DNA from: Achromobacter sp. UMC46
GTDB lineage: Bacteria; Pseudomonadota; Gammaproteobacteria; Burkholderiales; Burkholderiaceae_B
Direction: 5' to 3'
Assembly: GCF_014170335.1 (NCBI RefSeq)
Contig: NZ_LZZS01000004.1
Location: 744,001 to 808,000 of the forward strand
Length of the DNA: 64,000 nucleotides
The notes beneath the pieces were generated by a model, which saw nothing but the letters and a program-made list of their open reading frames with translations, had not been told where the DNA came from and did not search any database. The position numbers and the translations under genes are program-made. Of the stretch, positions 1 through 8,694 are shown in pieces. The stretch's first letter is position 1. Each line of letters opens with the position of its first letter.

Positions 1-577
1 GGCCGGCGCGCAGGGCGTCGCTTAGACGGACCGCGCCCGGCAGCGACCAGGCCGGCACCATGCGCTTGACGCGGCGGATCACGAAGTTCACCAGCCGGCC
101 CTTGAGGGGGCCGAGCATTTCGCCGACGGACGTCACCAGCACGCGTTCGATCGCGGTCTGGGGCAGGGCTTTCTGCACGGTGGCCGCGAAGTTGTCGGCC
201 ACGACGATGGCGCGCGCGCCCGAGTCCGCCAATTGGTGTTCAAGCTCGTGCGCGGTGTAGAGCGGGTTGCAGTTGACGACGATGCAGCCGGCGCGCAGCG
301 CGCCGAACAGGCAGACGGGGTACTGCAGCAGGTTGGGCATCATGAGCGCGATGCGGTCGCCCTTGCCCAGCCCGTTGGCGTGCAGCCATGCGGCGAAGTC
401 GCGCGTCAACGCGTCCAGTTCGGCGTAGCTGATGGATTTTCCCATGCTGATGTATGCGGTCTTGTCCGCATAGCGGCGGCAACTTTCCCGCACGACCGAG
501 ACCAGCGTCGTTACGCCGTCCATCTCGATCTCAGCGGGAACGCCGGAGGGATAGCTCTTGTGCCAGATTCGTTCCAT
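1..577 (-). CDS. fadD: Long-chain-fatty-acid--CoA ligase, N-terminal 192 codons (3' end outside window)
   Basis: This is the start of an AMP-forming acyl-CoA synthetase that activates long-chain fatty acids to acyl-CoA at the inner membrane. The first 192 codons are open from an ATG at 577 to the window edge. The protein begins MERIWHKSYPSGVPAEIE and contains GDRIALMMPNLLQYPV followed by VVNCNPLYTAHELEHQL, which follow the N-terminal domain of E. coli FadD closely. The nucleotide-binding P-loop and the catalytic motifs lie beyond the window, so completeness cannot be judged. It starts 14 bp after the stop of the preceding gene, so it is probably the last visible gene of the fad operon. Identification as FadD rather than another acyl-CoA ligase rests on the N-terminal similarity and on context. 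Confidence 0.9.
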   Translation of the reverse strand, partial: MERIWHKSYPSGVPAEIEMDGVTTLVSVVRESCRRYADKTAYISMGKSISYAELDALTRDFAAWLHANGLGKGDRIALMMPNLLQYPVCLFGALRAGCIVVNCNPLYTAHELEHQLADSGARAIVVADNFAATVQKALPQTAIERVLVTSVGEMLGPLKGRLVNFVIRRVKRMVPAWSLPGAVRLSDALRAG

Positions 578-591
578 CGTCGTGGTTCCGC

Positions 592-1182
592 CTAGTTGCC
601 CAAGAGGGCTTTCTTCAGGGATGCTTGAGCGGGATTGTCGCCGAGCCAGACGCGCAGCAAGGCACGCGCGAAGCCGGGGCTGTCAATCCTGCCCCGTTGC
701 TTGCCGTTGCCCATGATCGTGACGCCGCGCGCGTCGAAGTCCAGATCGACCACGTCGCCGGTTTTGGCGGTGCCGATCTCGGCCATCAAGCGGGACAAGC
801 TGTCTGTAGGCGCTTTCAGCTCGGCAAGCTCCTGCTTGGACGTATTGTCGCGCAACCCTTCCTGCAACGCGTCGTCCAGGCTCTTGCTGTCCACGTCGCG
901 CAGCAATTGCAGGCGGATGCGGCGCGGCTCTGCGCTGTTGACCAGCGTCGCGGCGTCGCTGCTCTTGGTGGTGGTGTATAGCGCGGCGACGTAGACCTTC
1001 ACGACGAACTTGGTGCGCACGCCGGCGCCGTTGAGCACTAGCGCGCGGCCGCCTTCGGACAACTGCTCCGGCACGCGCACGCCCGCGACCTCGATGTCGG
1101 CGGCAACGGCAGGCGCACCCGCCAGGCTGGCGGCAAGCATGAGGCTCAGGGCGGCGGATCGCCCTCCAGAGATGGGATGCAT
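592..1182 (-). CDS. Secreted chalcone-isomerase-like (CHASRT) family protein
   Basis: The 196-residue product has a clear signal peptide (MHPISGGRSAALSLMLAASLAGAPAVAA, cleavage near residue 28) and should act in the periplasm. The mature part, beginning DIEVAGVRVPEQL and including GAGVRTKFVVKVYVAALY, matches the bacterial chalcone-isomerase-like family. Plant relatives of this fold bind fatty acids, and the position between beta-oxidation genes suggests lipid binding or trafficking here; that role is inference. The ATG at 1182 was chosen because it opens the signal peptide; the same frame stays open far upstream but there it only shadows the thioesterase gene. It overlaps the end of the thioesterase gene by 37 bp and is followed after 14 bp by fadD. 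Confidence 0.8.
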   Translation of the reverse strand: MHPISGGRSAALSLMLAASLAGAPAVAADIEVAGVRVPEQLSEGGRALVLNGAGVRTKFVVKVYVAALYTTTKSSDAATLVNSAEPRRIRLQLLRDVDSKSLDDALQEGLRDNTSKQELAELKAPTDSLSRLMAEIGTAKTGDVVDLDFDARGVTIMGNGKQRGRIDSPGFARALLRVWLGDNPAQASLKKALLGN

Positions 1183-1691
1183 GGGTCTCCTCCTGTGTTC
1201 TTTCGCTTGTAGAACTTCTTGTCGGCGATATAGATCGTGCGTTCCACGACGGCATAGACCACGCCGTCCTTGTCCTTCAATTCCACCGTGTACGTGCGGG
1301 TAGTCTCGTGGTCCCGCGCGAGCAGGCGGCGGATCTCCGCGATTTCGCCGGGCGGCAGCCGGAAGTCCACATACAGCGTCGTGTAGGCGGGCTTGCGGTA
1401 GCGGATCGACGCCGCCTTGTCCCATACGATGTGGTCCGCGCCCAGCGCGGACATCAGCATCGTGGGGTGGGCGCCGTCGGTCACCGCGAACAGCGATCCG
1501 CCGTACATCGAGCCCACGATATTGCGCGTGCGCCGCAGCAGAGGAAGCTTGATGCGGATGTGCTGGAAATCCGGCGACACGTGCAGTACCCGGCCGCCGG
1601 TGGCGCGGAATGCCGGGTGCAGGTTGAAACCCACCCGCATCAGGCGCGCGCGCCATTCCGGCGACAGGCTCTTGAACCAATAGGGCTTCAC
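1146..1691 (-). CDS. DUF4442 / hot-dog fold thioesterase-like protein
   Basis: The product of 181 residues resembles the DUF4442 branch of hot-dog fold acyl-CoA thioesterases. A typical stretch is GGSLFAVTDGAHPTMLMSAL, with the strands expected of the fold on both sides. It would hydrolyse or bind acyl-CoA in the cytoplasm, possibly relieving CoA sequestration during beta-oxidation (inference). The start is taken as GTG at 1691, which overlaps the thiolase stop in a GTGA arrangement and implies translational coupling. In-frame codons further upstream lie inside the thiolase gene and give an arginine/histidine-rich tail that does not look real. The C-terminus overlaps the next gene by 37 bp, more than usual in this operon. 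Confidence 0.75.
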   Translation of the reverse strand: MKPYWFKSLSPEWRARLMRVGFNLHPAFRATGGRVLHVSPDFQHIRIKLPLLRRTRNIVGSMYGGSLFAVTDGAHPTMLMSALGADHIVWDKAASIRYRKPAYTTLYVDFRLPPGEIAEIRRLLARDHETTRTYTVELKDKDGVVYAVVERTIYIADKKFYKRKNTGGDPCIPSLEGDPPP

Positions 1692-2893
1692 ATCGCCTCG
1701 AACAGGCCGGCCGCGCCCATGCCGGTGCCGATGCACATGGTGACCAGCCCGTACTTGCCGCCCGTGCGACGCAGGCCATGCGTGATCGTGGCCGTGCGGA
1801 TCGCGCCGGTCGCGCCCAGCGGATGGCCCAGCGCGATGGCGCCGCCCAGGGGGTTGACCTTGGCCGGATCCAGTTTCAGCTCCCGGATCACCGCCAGCGA
1901 CTGCGCCGCGAAGGCCTCGTTCAGTTCGATCCAGTCCAGCGCGTCCTGCGTGATGCCAGCGCGGTCCAGCACCTTGGGGATGGCGGCAATCGGGCCGATG
2001 CCCATGACTTCGGGCGGCACGCCCGCGACGGCGAAGCTGACAAAGCGCGCCAGCGGGCTCAGGTTGAATTCGCGCAGGATGCGGTCGGACACCAGGACCA
2101 CCGCGGCCGCGCCGTCCGACATCTGCGAGCTGTTGCCCGCGGTGACACTGCCGCGCGCCGCGAACACGGGGCGCAGGCGCGCCAGGGCTTCCGCGCTGCT
2201 GTCCGGGCGGGGGCCTTCGTCCACCTCGACCAGCCGGCGCACCACGCGCACGGCGCCGCTGGCGCCATCCGGCAGGTGCGATACCACTTCGAACGGCGTG
2301 GTTTCCGCGCGGAAGTGGCCGGCGGCGATGGCGGCGCAGGCCTTCTGGTGCGACGCCAGCGCGAAGGCATCCTGGTCCTCGCGCGAGACCTTCCAGCGCT
2401 CGGCGACCTTTTCACCGGTCAGGCCCATGCCGAAGGCCATGCCGATGTTCTCTTCGTGGGCGAAAATGGCGGGGTTCATCGATACCTTGTTGCCCATGAT
2501 CTGCGGCATGGCGCTCATGGATTCCGTGCCGGCGCCGATCATGATGTCGGCCTCGCCCGTACGGATGCGGGCGGCGGCGTCCGCCACCGCTTGCAGGCCC
2601 GATGCGCAGAACCGGTTGACCGTGACGCCGGCCACGCTCTGCGGAAGACCGGCCAGCAACAGGCCGATGCGCGCTACGTTCATGCCTTGCTCGGCTTCCG
2701 GCATGGCGCAGCCGGCGATCACGTCTTCGATGCGTGCGGTGTCCAGCCCGGGCACCTGCGCCAGCGCGCCGTTCAGCGCGGCGGCCAGCATGTCGTCGGG
2801 GCGGGTGGTGACGTAGGCGCCGTTGCGCTTGCCCACCGGCAAGCGCGTGGCGGCCACGATGTAAGCGTCCTGCATCTGCTTCGTCATGTTCAT
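1688..2893 (-). CDS. fadA: Acetyl-CoA C-acyltransferase (3-ketoacyl-CoA thiolase)
   Basis: A 401-residue thiolase that cleaves 3-ketoacyl-CoA to acetyl-CoA and a shortened acyl-CoA. The nucleophilic cysteine lies in NRFCASGLQ (C96), the catalytic histidine in GHPLGATG (H357), and the second cysteine in MCIGTGMGAAG (C387). Length is normal for the family. The start ATG at 2893 lies 4 bp from the stop of the preceding multifunctional enzyme gene, and the pair probably works as a FadB-FadA-like unit. This is one of two thiolases in the locus; the other (8691-9986) resembles FadI. The gene symbol reflects context, since thiolase paralogues are hard to separate by eye. Confidence 0.9.
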   Translation of the reverse strand: MNMTKQMQDAYIVAATRLPVGKRNGAYVTTRPDDMLAAALNGALAQVPGLDTARIEDVIAGCAMPEAEQGMNVARIGLLLAGLPQSVAGVTVNRFCASGLQAVADAAARIRTGEADIMIGAGTESMSAMPQIMGNKVSMNPAIFAHEENIGMAFGMGLTGEKVAERWKVSREDQDAFALASHQKACAAIAAGHFRAETTPFEVVSHLPDGASGAVRVVRRLVEVDEGPRPDSSAEALARLRPVFAARGSVTAGNSSQMSDGAAAVVLVSDRILREFNLSPLARFVSFAVAGVPPEVMGIGPIAAIPKVLDRAGITQDALDWIELNEAFAAQSLAVIRELKLDPAKVNPLGGAIALGHPLGATGAIRTATITHGLRRTGGKYGLVTMCIGTGMGAAGLFEAM

Positions 2894-2897
2894 TTCC

Positions 2898-5288
2898 TCA
2901 ATTTCGCAGTGGCTTGCCAGTTTCCAGTGTGTGGCGGATGCGGGCCTGGGTCTCAGGCGTGCGCAGGAGCGCCACGAATTCGCGGCGCTCCACCGCCAGC
3001 AGCCATTCTTCGTCTACCTTCGTGCCGGTGTCGACTTCGCCGCCGCACAGGGCCATGGCGGCGCTGCGCGCCACGCGGTAGTCATGCGCGCTGATCATGC
3101 CGCCTTCGCGCATGTTGACCAGCACCATCTCGAAGTTGGCGATGCCGTTGCGGCCCGCCACGGGGATGTTCGCCAGACGGGGCGGGGGCGTGTAGCCGGC
3201 CTGGGCCGCGGCGCGCGCCTGCCCGATGGCCACGAACAGCAGCTCGTCGGGGTGGAACAGCACGATGTCGTGCTCGCGGGCGAACCCGGTGTCGATGGCT
3301 TCCAGCGCGCTCTTGGCGACCTGCGCGGTGGCGATGGTCTGGAAGATGGGTTGCAGGTAGGGGAAGACTTCACCGGGCGTGGCGGTCTTTGCGGCCAGGG
3401 CGGCCGCGCGGCCGGCGAATTCCTTGCTGCCGCCGCCTGCCGGGATCAGGCCGACGCCCGCTTCAACCAGGCCGATGTAGCTTTCCAGCGCCAGGACGCG
3501 GTGAGAGGCATGCATCAGGAACTCGCAGCCGCCGCCAAGCGCCATGCCCTGGACGGCCGCCACGGTGGGGATCTGCGCGTACTTGAACGACTGGGACGCG
3601 CGCTGGAACTTTTCGACCATGGCTTCCAGCATGTCGAACTGGCCGGCGGCGCAGGCGTCGACCACCTGTTGCAGGTTGGCGCCTACCGCGAAGGGCGGTT
3701 CGTGCCAGATCACCAGGCCGTCAAATTCCCGTGCGGCCCGGGCCACCGCTTGCAGCACGCCTTCCAGCACCTCGCCGCCCAGCGTGTGGTTCTTGGAAGT
3801 GACGGACAGGATGGCGATGCCGGCGTCGACGTCGGGCAGATTCCAAAGGCGCACGCCTTCGTTTTCCCAGACGGTGATGCCGCGGTCGTCCGGCCCTTCG
3901 CCGAACACGCGCTCCGGGAACAGCTGGCGCTGGTACACGGGCAGCGCCGAACGCGGGTGCAGTTGCCCCGTGCGCGCCGAATACGAGCCTTCCGGCGCGT
4001 GCACGCCCTGGCGGGCGGGTTCCAGCGCCCAGGCGGGCAGAGGCGCGTCGCTCATGGCGCGGCCGGCGGCGATGTCTTCGGCCACGGCGGCGGCGATCGC
4101 CTGCCAGCCGGCGGCCTGCCAGGTTTCGAACGGGCCTTGCGCCCAGCCGAAGCCCCAGCGCATGGCCAGATCCAGGTCGCGCGCGTTGTCGGCCACGTGC
4201 TCGAGCTGCACGGCGCTGTAGTGGAAGATGTCGCGGAACAGGCTCCACAGGAATTGCGCCTGGGGATGTTCGCTGGCGCGCAGCGCGGCAAAGCGCTTCG
4301 CGGGATTGCGTTCCTTCAGCAGCGCGGCGACCTCGTCGGACAGCTTGCCCGCGCTGGGCACGTAGTCTTGCGCCTTCAGGTCCAGCACCAGGATGTCGCG
4401 GCCCTGCTTGCGGTAGACGCCGGCGCCGGTCTTCTGGCCCAGCGCGCCTTTCTGGATCAGGGCGGACAGCCACTGGGGCAGCGCGAAGTAGCGGTGCCAC
4501 GGGTCGTCCGGCAGGTTCTTTTCCATGGTGCCGACCACATGGGCCAGCGTATCCAGGCCGACTACGTCGGCGGTGCGGTAGGTGGCGCTTTTGGGGCGGC
4601 CGATCTTCGGGCCGGTCAGCGCATCGACTTCGTCGAAGCCCAGGCCCAGGCGCGCCGTGTGGTGCATGGCGGCCAGGATCGAGAACACGCCGATGCGGTT
4701 GGCCACGAAGTTGGGCGTGTCCAGCGCGCGGACCACGCCTTTGCCCAGCGTGGACGTCAGCCAGGTTTCCAGCTGGTCCAGCACGACGGGCTGGGTATGG
4801 GACGTAGCGATGATCTCCACCAGCCGCATGTAGCGGGGCGGATTGAAGAAATGGATGCCGCAGAAGCGGTTGCGCAGGCTTGCGGGCAGGGCGTTGGCCA
4901 GCGCGTCGATCGACAGGCCGGACGTGTTCGAGGCAATGATGGCATCGGGCGACACATGCGGGGCGATGCGCTCGTACAACGCCGTCTTCCAGTCCATGCG
5001 TTCGGCGATGGCTTCGATGACCAGGTCGCAGCCGCGCAACGCGTCCAGGTGGTCGTCGTAGTTCGCGGGGGTGATCAGGGCAATGCGCGCCGCGCCGGCC
5101 AGCGGCGCGGGTTCCAGTTTTTTCAGGCCGGCCAGCGCCTTCTTGACGATGCCGTTGCGGTCGCCTTCGGCGGCCGGCAGGTCGAACAGCGTGACGGGCA
5201 CCCCGGCATTGGCCAGGTGGGCGGCGATCTGCGCGCCCATGACGCCGGCACCCAGGACGGCGACGTGTTTGACGACGAACTTGCTCAA
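2898..5288 (-). CDS. 3-hydroxyacyl-CoA dehydrogenase / enoyl-CoA hydratase, dehydrogenase domain first (FadN-like order)
   Basis: The 796-residue protein carries out hydration and NAD-dependent oxidation steps of beta-oxidation. The Rossmann motif GAGVMGAQIA is at residues 13-22, so the hydroxyacyl-CoA dehydrogenase domain is N-terminal. A crotonase domain follows in the C-terminal third, with the oxyanion-hole region GMALGGGCEF and a second glutamate in GLVEAGVG, both expected catalytic glutamates being present. This order is the reverse of E. coli FadB/FadJ and matches the FadN type known from Bacillus. The thiolase gene starts 4 bp downstream. A hairpin between fadL and this gene may set its expression apart from the upstream part of the operon. 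The ribosome-binding sequence AGGAG lies directly after the hairpin. Confidence 0.9.
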   Translation of the reverse strand: MSKFVVKHVAVLGAGVMGAQIAAHLANAGVPVTLFDLPAAEGDRNGIVKKALAGLKKLEPAPLAGAARIALITPANYDDHLDALRGCDLVIEAIAERMDWKTALYERIAPHVSPDAIIASNTSGLSIDALANALPASLRNRFCGIHFFNPPRYMRLVEIIATSHTQPVVLDQLETWLTSTLGKGVVRALDTPNFVANRIGVFSILAAMHHTARLGLGFDEVDALTGPKIGRPKSATYRTADVVGLDTLAHVVGTMEKNLPDDPWHRYFALPQWLSALIQKGALGQKTGAGVYRKQGRDILVLDLKAQDYVPSAGKLSDEVAALLKERNPAKRFAALRASEHPQAQFLWSLFRDIFHYSAVQLEHVADNARDLDLAMRWGFGWAQGPFETWQAAGWQAIAAAVAEDIAAGRAMSDAPLPAWALEPARQGVHAPEGSYSARTGQLHPRSALPVYQRQLFPERVFGEGPDDRGITVWENEGVRLWNLPDVDAGIAILSVTSKNHTLGGEVLEGVLQAVARAAREFDGLVIWHEPPFAVGANLQQVVDACAAGQFDMLEAMVEKFQRASQSFKYAQIPTVAAVQGMALGGGCEFLMHASHRVLALESYIGLVEAGVGLIPAGGGSKEFAGRAAALAAKTATPGEVFPYLQPIFQTIATAQVAKSALEAIDTGFAREHDIVLFHPDELLFVAIGQARAAAQAGYTPPPRLANIPVAGRNGIANFEMVLVNMREGGMISAHDYRVARSAAMALCGGEVDTGTKVDEEWLLAVERREFVALLRTPETQARIRHTLETGKPLRN

Positions 5289-5307
5289 GGGATTCTCCTG
5301 GAAAAGC

Positions 5308-5334
5308 GGGCGGGCGGCTCGCGGCCGCCCGCCC
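5308..5334 (-). terminator. GC-rich hairpin after fadL, intra-operon terminator or attenuator
   Basis: An 11-bp perfect inverted repeat (arms 5308-5318 and 5324-5334, loop 5319-5323) lies between the fadL stop and the next gene. On the minus strand the stem is followed by GC and then TTTT, a short U-tract. It could terminate part of the transcription after fadL or protect the upstream mRNA from 3' decay. Function is inferred from structure only. Confidence 0.6.
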
Positions 5335-5342
5335 GTGCAAGG

Positions 5343-6665
5343 CTAGAAGCGGGACGACAGTTGCAGGCCGAAGATGTGGCCGCTGCTGTCATAGGTGCCC
5401 GCGACGCGGCCCTTGGAAAGCTGGCTGCCGGACGTCGTGTCGATGTCCGTCTTGCGCAGGTACAGATAGGTATAGCCCAGATCCACCGTCGTGCTCTTGG
5501 TGGCTTGCCACTGCACGCCCGTCGAGAACCAGTAGCGGTCGTTGTCGGGCAAGGACGTCGGACGGTCGGCTTCCTTGTGGACCGGCGACTGGTCATAGGC
5601 CACGCCGAACTTCCACTTCCAGTCGGGCGCGAACTTGTAGTTCGCACCGACAGCGACGCGCCACGTGTCGCGGAAATTCAGCGGCAGGTCGTCGTCGCGC
5701 GCGCCGGCGCCCGAGTTGCGGATCTTCAGGTCGGGGATGCTGCTCCAACCCGTCCACGAGATATCGCCCAGCAGCTCCCAGCGCTCGTTCAACTGGTGCG
5801 CGCCGCTCAGGATCAGCGAATCGGGCAAGTCCACCGAGGCCTTGGCATCGAAGGACACCGACTGCTTGGCGGGGCCGATGCTGGTGATGTCGGTATCGCC
5901 CTTGGCCGAGTGCTTGATCTTCGAGCGGTACGACAGGCCGATGCGCGTGTCTTCCGTGGGTTGCAGCATGAAGCCGATGTTCCAGCCCCAGGCGTCGCCC
6001 TTCAGGTTCAGGTCGGCGTCGCCGTTGGTGGCGACCGGCAGGCCGGCGATCGGCACCACTGTCTTTTTCTTGTAGTTGGCGTCGATGTGCTGCCAGTTCA
6101 GGCCGAGGCCCATCGAGAACATGTCGTTGACCTTGTAGGCGATCGACGGGTTCACGTTGATGGTCTTGATCTCGAACTTGTTGGAGTGGTACTGGCCGAC
6201 CCAACCGTCGTCGTATTCGGTCATCAGGCCGAACGGGGCGCCCACGCCCAGGCCGATGTACCACTGCTCGTTCAACTGCCAGGAGGCATATAGGTTGGGG
6301 ACGACCCCCAGGTTGCCGGCATCGCCGCCATTGCCGCCGGTGGGCACCGACCCGTTCAGGCCCGATCCGGGAATCCCGGGCACGCTGGGATTGCGGCTGT
6401 TGCCGTTGTCCGAGAACTTGAACGAGGGCTTGATCAGGTTGACCCCGCCCGAAAAATTGACGCCAGGCAGATACGTCATGCCTGCCGGGTTGTAGTAGAT
6501 GATGCTGGCGTTTTCCGGGTTTGCCGCCGAGCCTGCGTACGCGTTGCCCAAGCCACTGGCGTTCTGCTCCAAGAGCTGAAAGCCGGCGGCATAGGACGTT
6601 GCGGAAGCGCCCAAGCCGACCACAATGGCCGACAAGGTGCTCAGGGACAATGAACGTCTGCGCAT
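5343..6665 (-). CDS. fadL: Outer-membrane long-chain fatty acid transporter, FadL/OmpP1 family
   Basis: The 440-residue protein has a signal peptide (first about 26 residues, ending TSYA) and a mature start AGFQLLEQNASGLG that is typical of FadL. An NPAGMTYLPG motif follows near residues 59-68, as in the family, and the chain ends in phenylalanine (LQLSSRF), as expected for a beta-barrel inserted by the Bam complex. It takes hydrophobic substrates, mainly long-chain fatty acids, across the outer membrane. It lies 64 bp after the FadJ-like gene and is followed by a strong hairpin, so it may mark the end of the first transcript segment. Aromatic-hydrocarbon porins share this fold, but the flanking genes favour fatty acids. 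Confidence 0.92.
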   Translation of the reverse strand: MRRRSLSLSTLSAIVVGLGASATSYAAGFQLLEQNASGLGNAYAGSAANPENASIIYYNPAGMTYLPGVNFSGGVNLIKPSFKFSDNGNSRNPSVPGIPGSGLNGSVPTGGNGGDAGNLGVVPNLYASWQLNEQWYIGLGVGAPFGLMTEYDDGWVGQYHSNKFEIKTINVNPSIAYKVNDMFSMGLGLNWQHIDANYKKKTVVPIAGLPVATNGDADLNLKGDAWGWNIGFMLQPTEDTRIGLSYRSKIKHSAKGDTDITSIGPAKQSVSFDAKASVDLPDSLILSGAHQLNERWELLGDISWTGWSSIPDLKIRNSGAGARDDDLPLNFRDTWRVAVGANYKFAPDWKWKFGVAYDQSPVHKEADRPTSLPDNDRYWFSTGVQWQATKSTTVDLGYTYLYLRKTDIDTTSGSQLSKGRVAGTYDSSGHIFGLQLSSRF

Positions 6666-6729
6666 GGTACTGCCTCCTCGAGTTGGATGTATGTCTCTAT
6701 TCCACTGCCGGATTTCTTGTCGAGCCGGT

Positions 6730-8694
6730 CTATTCGGCGTGAGCCGTTTTGCTGCTGTGCCAAGGGTTGCTGCTTTGGTAATGCAAAGGTCCGCCCGTGA
6801 ATGGCGCGAACCCGGTTCCGAAAATCACGCCGGCGTCGGCCAGGTCGGCGTCGGCGACCACGCCGGCCTCCACGCGCTGCCGGGTGGCGTCCACAAGCGG
6901 TTGGATCAGGCGCTGCGCCAGGCCTGCCGGGGCGGTGGCAGGGGCTGCCCCGTCTTGCTTGACCGGCTTGCCGTCGCGCCAGGCGTAGAAGCCTTTGCCG
7001 CTTTTCTTGCCGAGATCGCCGCGCGCCAGCCGTTCGGCCAGGCAGCGCGGCGGCTCGGCGCCGCCCGCCAGTTCTTCGCCCGCGGCGCGCGCGATGTCCA
7101 GGCCCACGGTGTCGGCCAGTTCCAGCGGCCCCATCGGCATGCCGAACGCCACCATCGCGGCGTCGACGGTGGCGGGCGCGACGCCGTCGTCCACGCTGCG
7201 CATCGCTTGCAGCATGTATGGCGCCAGCACGGCGTTGACGAGGAAGCCGGGCGCGCTCTTGACGGGCAGCGCCAGCTTGTCGATCTGGCCGACGAAGGCG
7301 CAGGCGCGTGCCAGCGCGTCGCCGGCGTCGCCGTCGGCATGCACCACTTCCACCAGCGGCATCTTGGCGACCGGGTTGAAGAAATGGATGCCGATCAGCC
7401 GCTGCGGATCGGCCAATCCGTCGCGCAGCGTCTCAAGCGACAGGCTGGACGTGTTGGTGGCCAGCAGCGCGCCGGGCTTCATGCGGGGTTCCAGCGACCG
7501 GTACAGCGCGCGCTTGGCTTCCGGTTGTTCGCTGATGGCTTCGATGACGATGTCGGCAAGCGGCACGCCGCTGCCTGCCGTGTCGGGGATGAGGCGGTCG
7601 AACGCCGCACGCGCCAGGCGCGGGTCTTTCAGGCGGCGCGCATACAGCGCTGCCGCGCGCTGGATGGCCGGAGCGATCCGGGCCATGTCTTGGTCTTGCA
7701 ACGTCACGGTCATGCCCTTGAGCGCGCACCACGCCGCGATGTCGCCGCCCATGACGCCGGCGCCCACCACGTGGACGTGGCGCGCGGGCGCGACGCCGGT
7801 CTGCTTGCCGTTGGCCTTCAGGCGTTCCTGCAGGCGGAACACGCGCAACAGGTTGCGGGCGGTGTCCGACGCGATGATGCCGTCGATCAGGTCGGGCGCC
7901 TGCAGCGCGTTGCCGCCGTGTTTTTCCCACAGCGTCACGATGGCGGGCGCGGCGGGGTAGTGGCCCAGCGGATCCTTGGCGGCGATCTGCTTGCGGGCGC
8001 GGTTGGCGACGACGGATTTCAATGGCCAGCGGTTGGCCCAAGCGCCCAGGCCCCGCGCGCGGCGCGGGGGCTTGTTCGACAGGACCGTCTGGCGGGCCGC
8101 GGCCAGCAGCAAGCGGGGCGGCACGCGCGCGTCGGCCAGCCCCAGCGCGGCGGCGCGGCGGGCGTCCGCGCCCCGGCCGGTCAGCATCATGTCCAGCGCG
8201 GCGGGCGCGCCGATCACCTGCGGCAGGCGCAGCATCCCGCCCCAGCCGGGGAAGATGCCCAGCATGACCTCGGGCAGCGCCAGCGACGTGCCGGGCTGAT
8301 CGGCGACCAGCCGGTAGCGGCAGGCCAGCGCCAGTTCCAGGCCGCCGCCCAGGCAATGGCCCTGGATCAAGGCCAGCGTGGGGTAGCGCACGGCGGCCAG
8401 GCGGTTGAACAGGTTCCAGCCGCGCGCCACCAGCGCGCGGCCTTGCTCGGGCGTGTCCAGGCTGGCGAATTCATTGACGTCGGCGCCCACGATAAAGCCC
8501 GTGGCCTTGCCGGATTGGATGATCAGGCCCTTGGGCGGCGCGGCGTCCAGCGCGTCCAGCACCACGGCAAGTTCGGCCATGGTGTCGGCCGACAATGCGT
8601 TGACGGCGCTGCCCGCGCGGTCGAACGTCAGCCACGCCACGCCATCGGCGTCGCGCTCCAGGCGCCAGTGGGATAGCGAGTCCAGTGTCGTCAT
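6730..8694 (-). CDS. fadJ: Enoyl-CoA hydratase / 3-hydroxyacyl-CoA dehydrogenase (FadJ/FadB type)
   Basis: The 654-residue protein is a multifunctional beta-oxidation alpha subunit in the classical order. The N-terminal crotonase domain has GGGLELALA with E120 and PEVMLGIFPGWGG with E142, matching the two catalytic glutamates of FadB. The NAD-binding motif GAGVMGGDIA is at 311-320, followed by the dehydrogenase domain with IGIHFFNPVAKMPLVEVV. It is shorter than E. coli FadB (729) because the C-terminal dehydrogenase repeat is compact. Its start overlaps the FadI-like thiolase stop by 4 bp (ATGA), so the two are probably translationally coupled subunits. The C-terminal tail after TGFAPFTGG is short and polar. 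FadB versus FadJ cannot be decided from sequence alone. Confidence 0.9.
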   Translation of the reverse strand: MTTLDSLSHWRLERDADGVAWLTFDRAGSAVNALSADTMAELAVVLDALDAAPPKGLIIQSGKATGFIVGADVNEFASLDTPEQGRALVARGWNLFNRLAAVRYPTLALIQGHCLGGGLELALACRYRLVADQPGTSLALPEVMLGIFPGWGGMLRLPQVIGAPAALDMMLTGRGADARRAAALGLADARVPPRLLLAAARQTVLSNKPPRRARGLGAWANRWPLKSVVANRARKQIAAKDPLGHYPAAPAIVTLWEKHGGNALQAPDLIDGIIASDTARNLLRVFRLQERLKANGKQTGVAPARHVHVVGAGVMGGDIAAWCALKGMTVTLQDQDMARIAPAIQRAAALYARRLKDPRLARAAFDRLIPDTAGSGVPLADIVIEAISEQPEAKRALYRSLEPRMKPGALLATNTSSLSLETLRDGLADPQRLIGIHFFNPVAKMPLVEVVHADGDAGDALARACAFVGQIDKLALPVKSAPGFLVNAVLAPYMLQAMRSVDDGVAPATVDAAMVAFGMPMGPLELADTVGLDIARAAGEELAGGAEPPRCLAERLARGDLGKKSGKGFYAWRDGKPVKQDGAAPATAPAGLAQRLIQPLVDATRQRVEAGVVADADLADAGVIFGTGFAPFTGGPLHYQSSNPWHSSKTAHAE

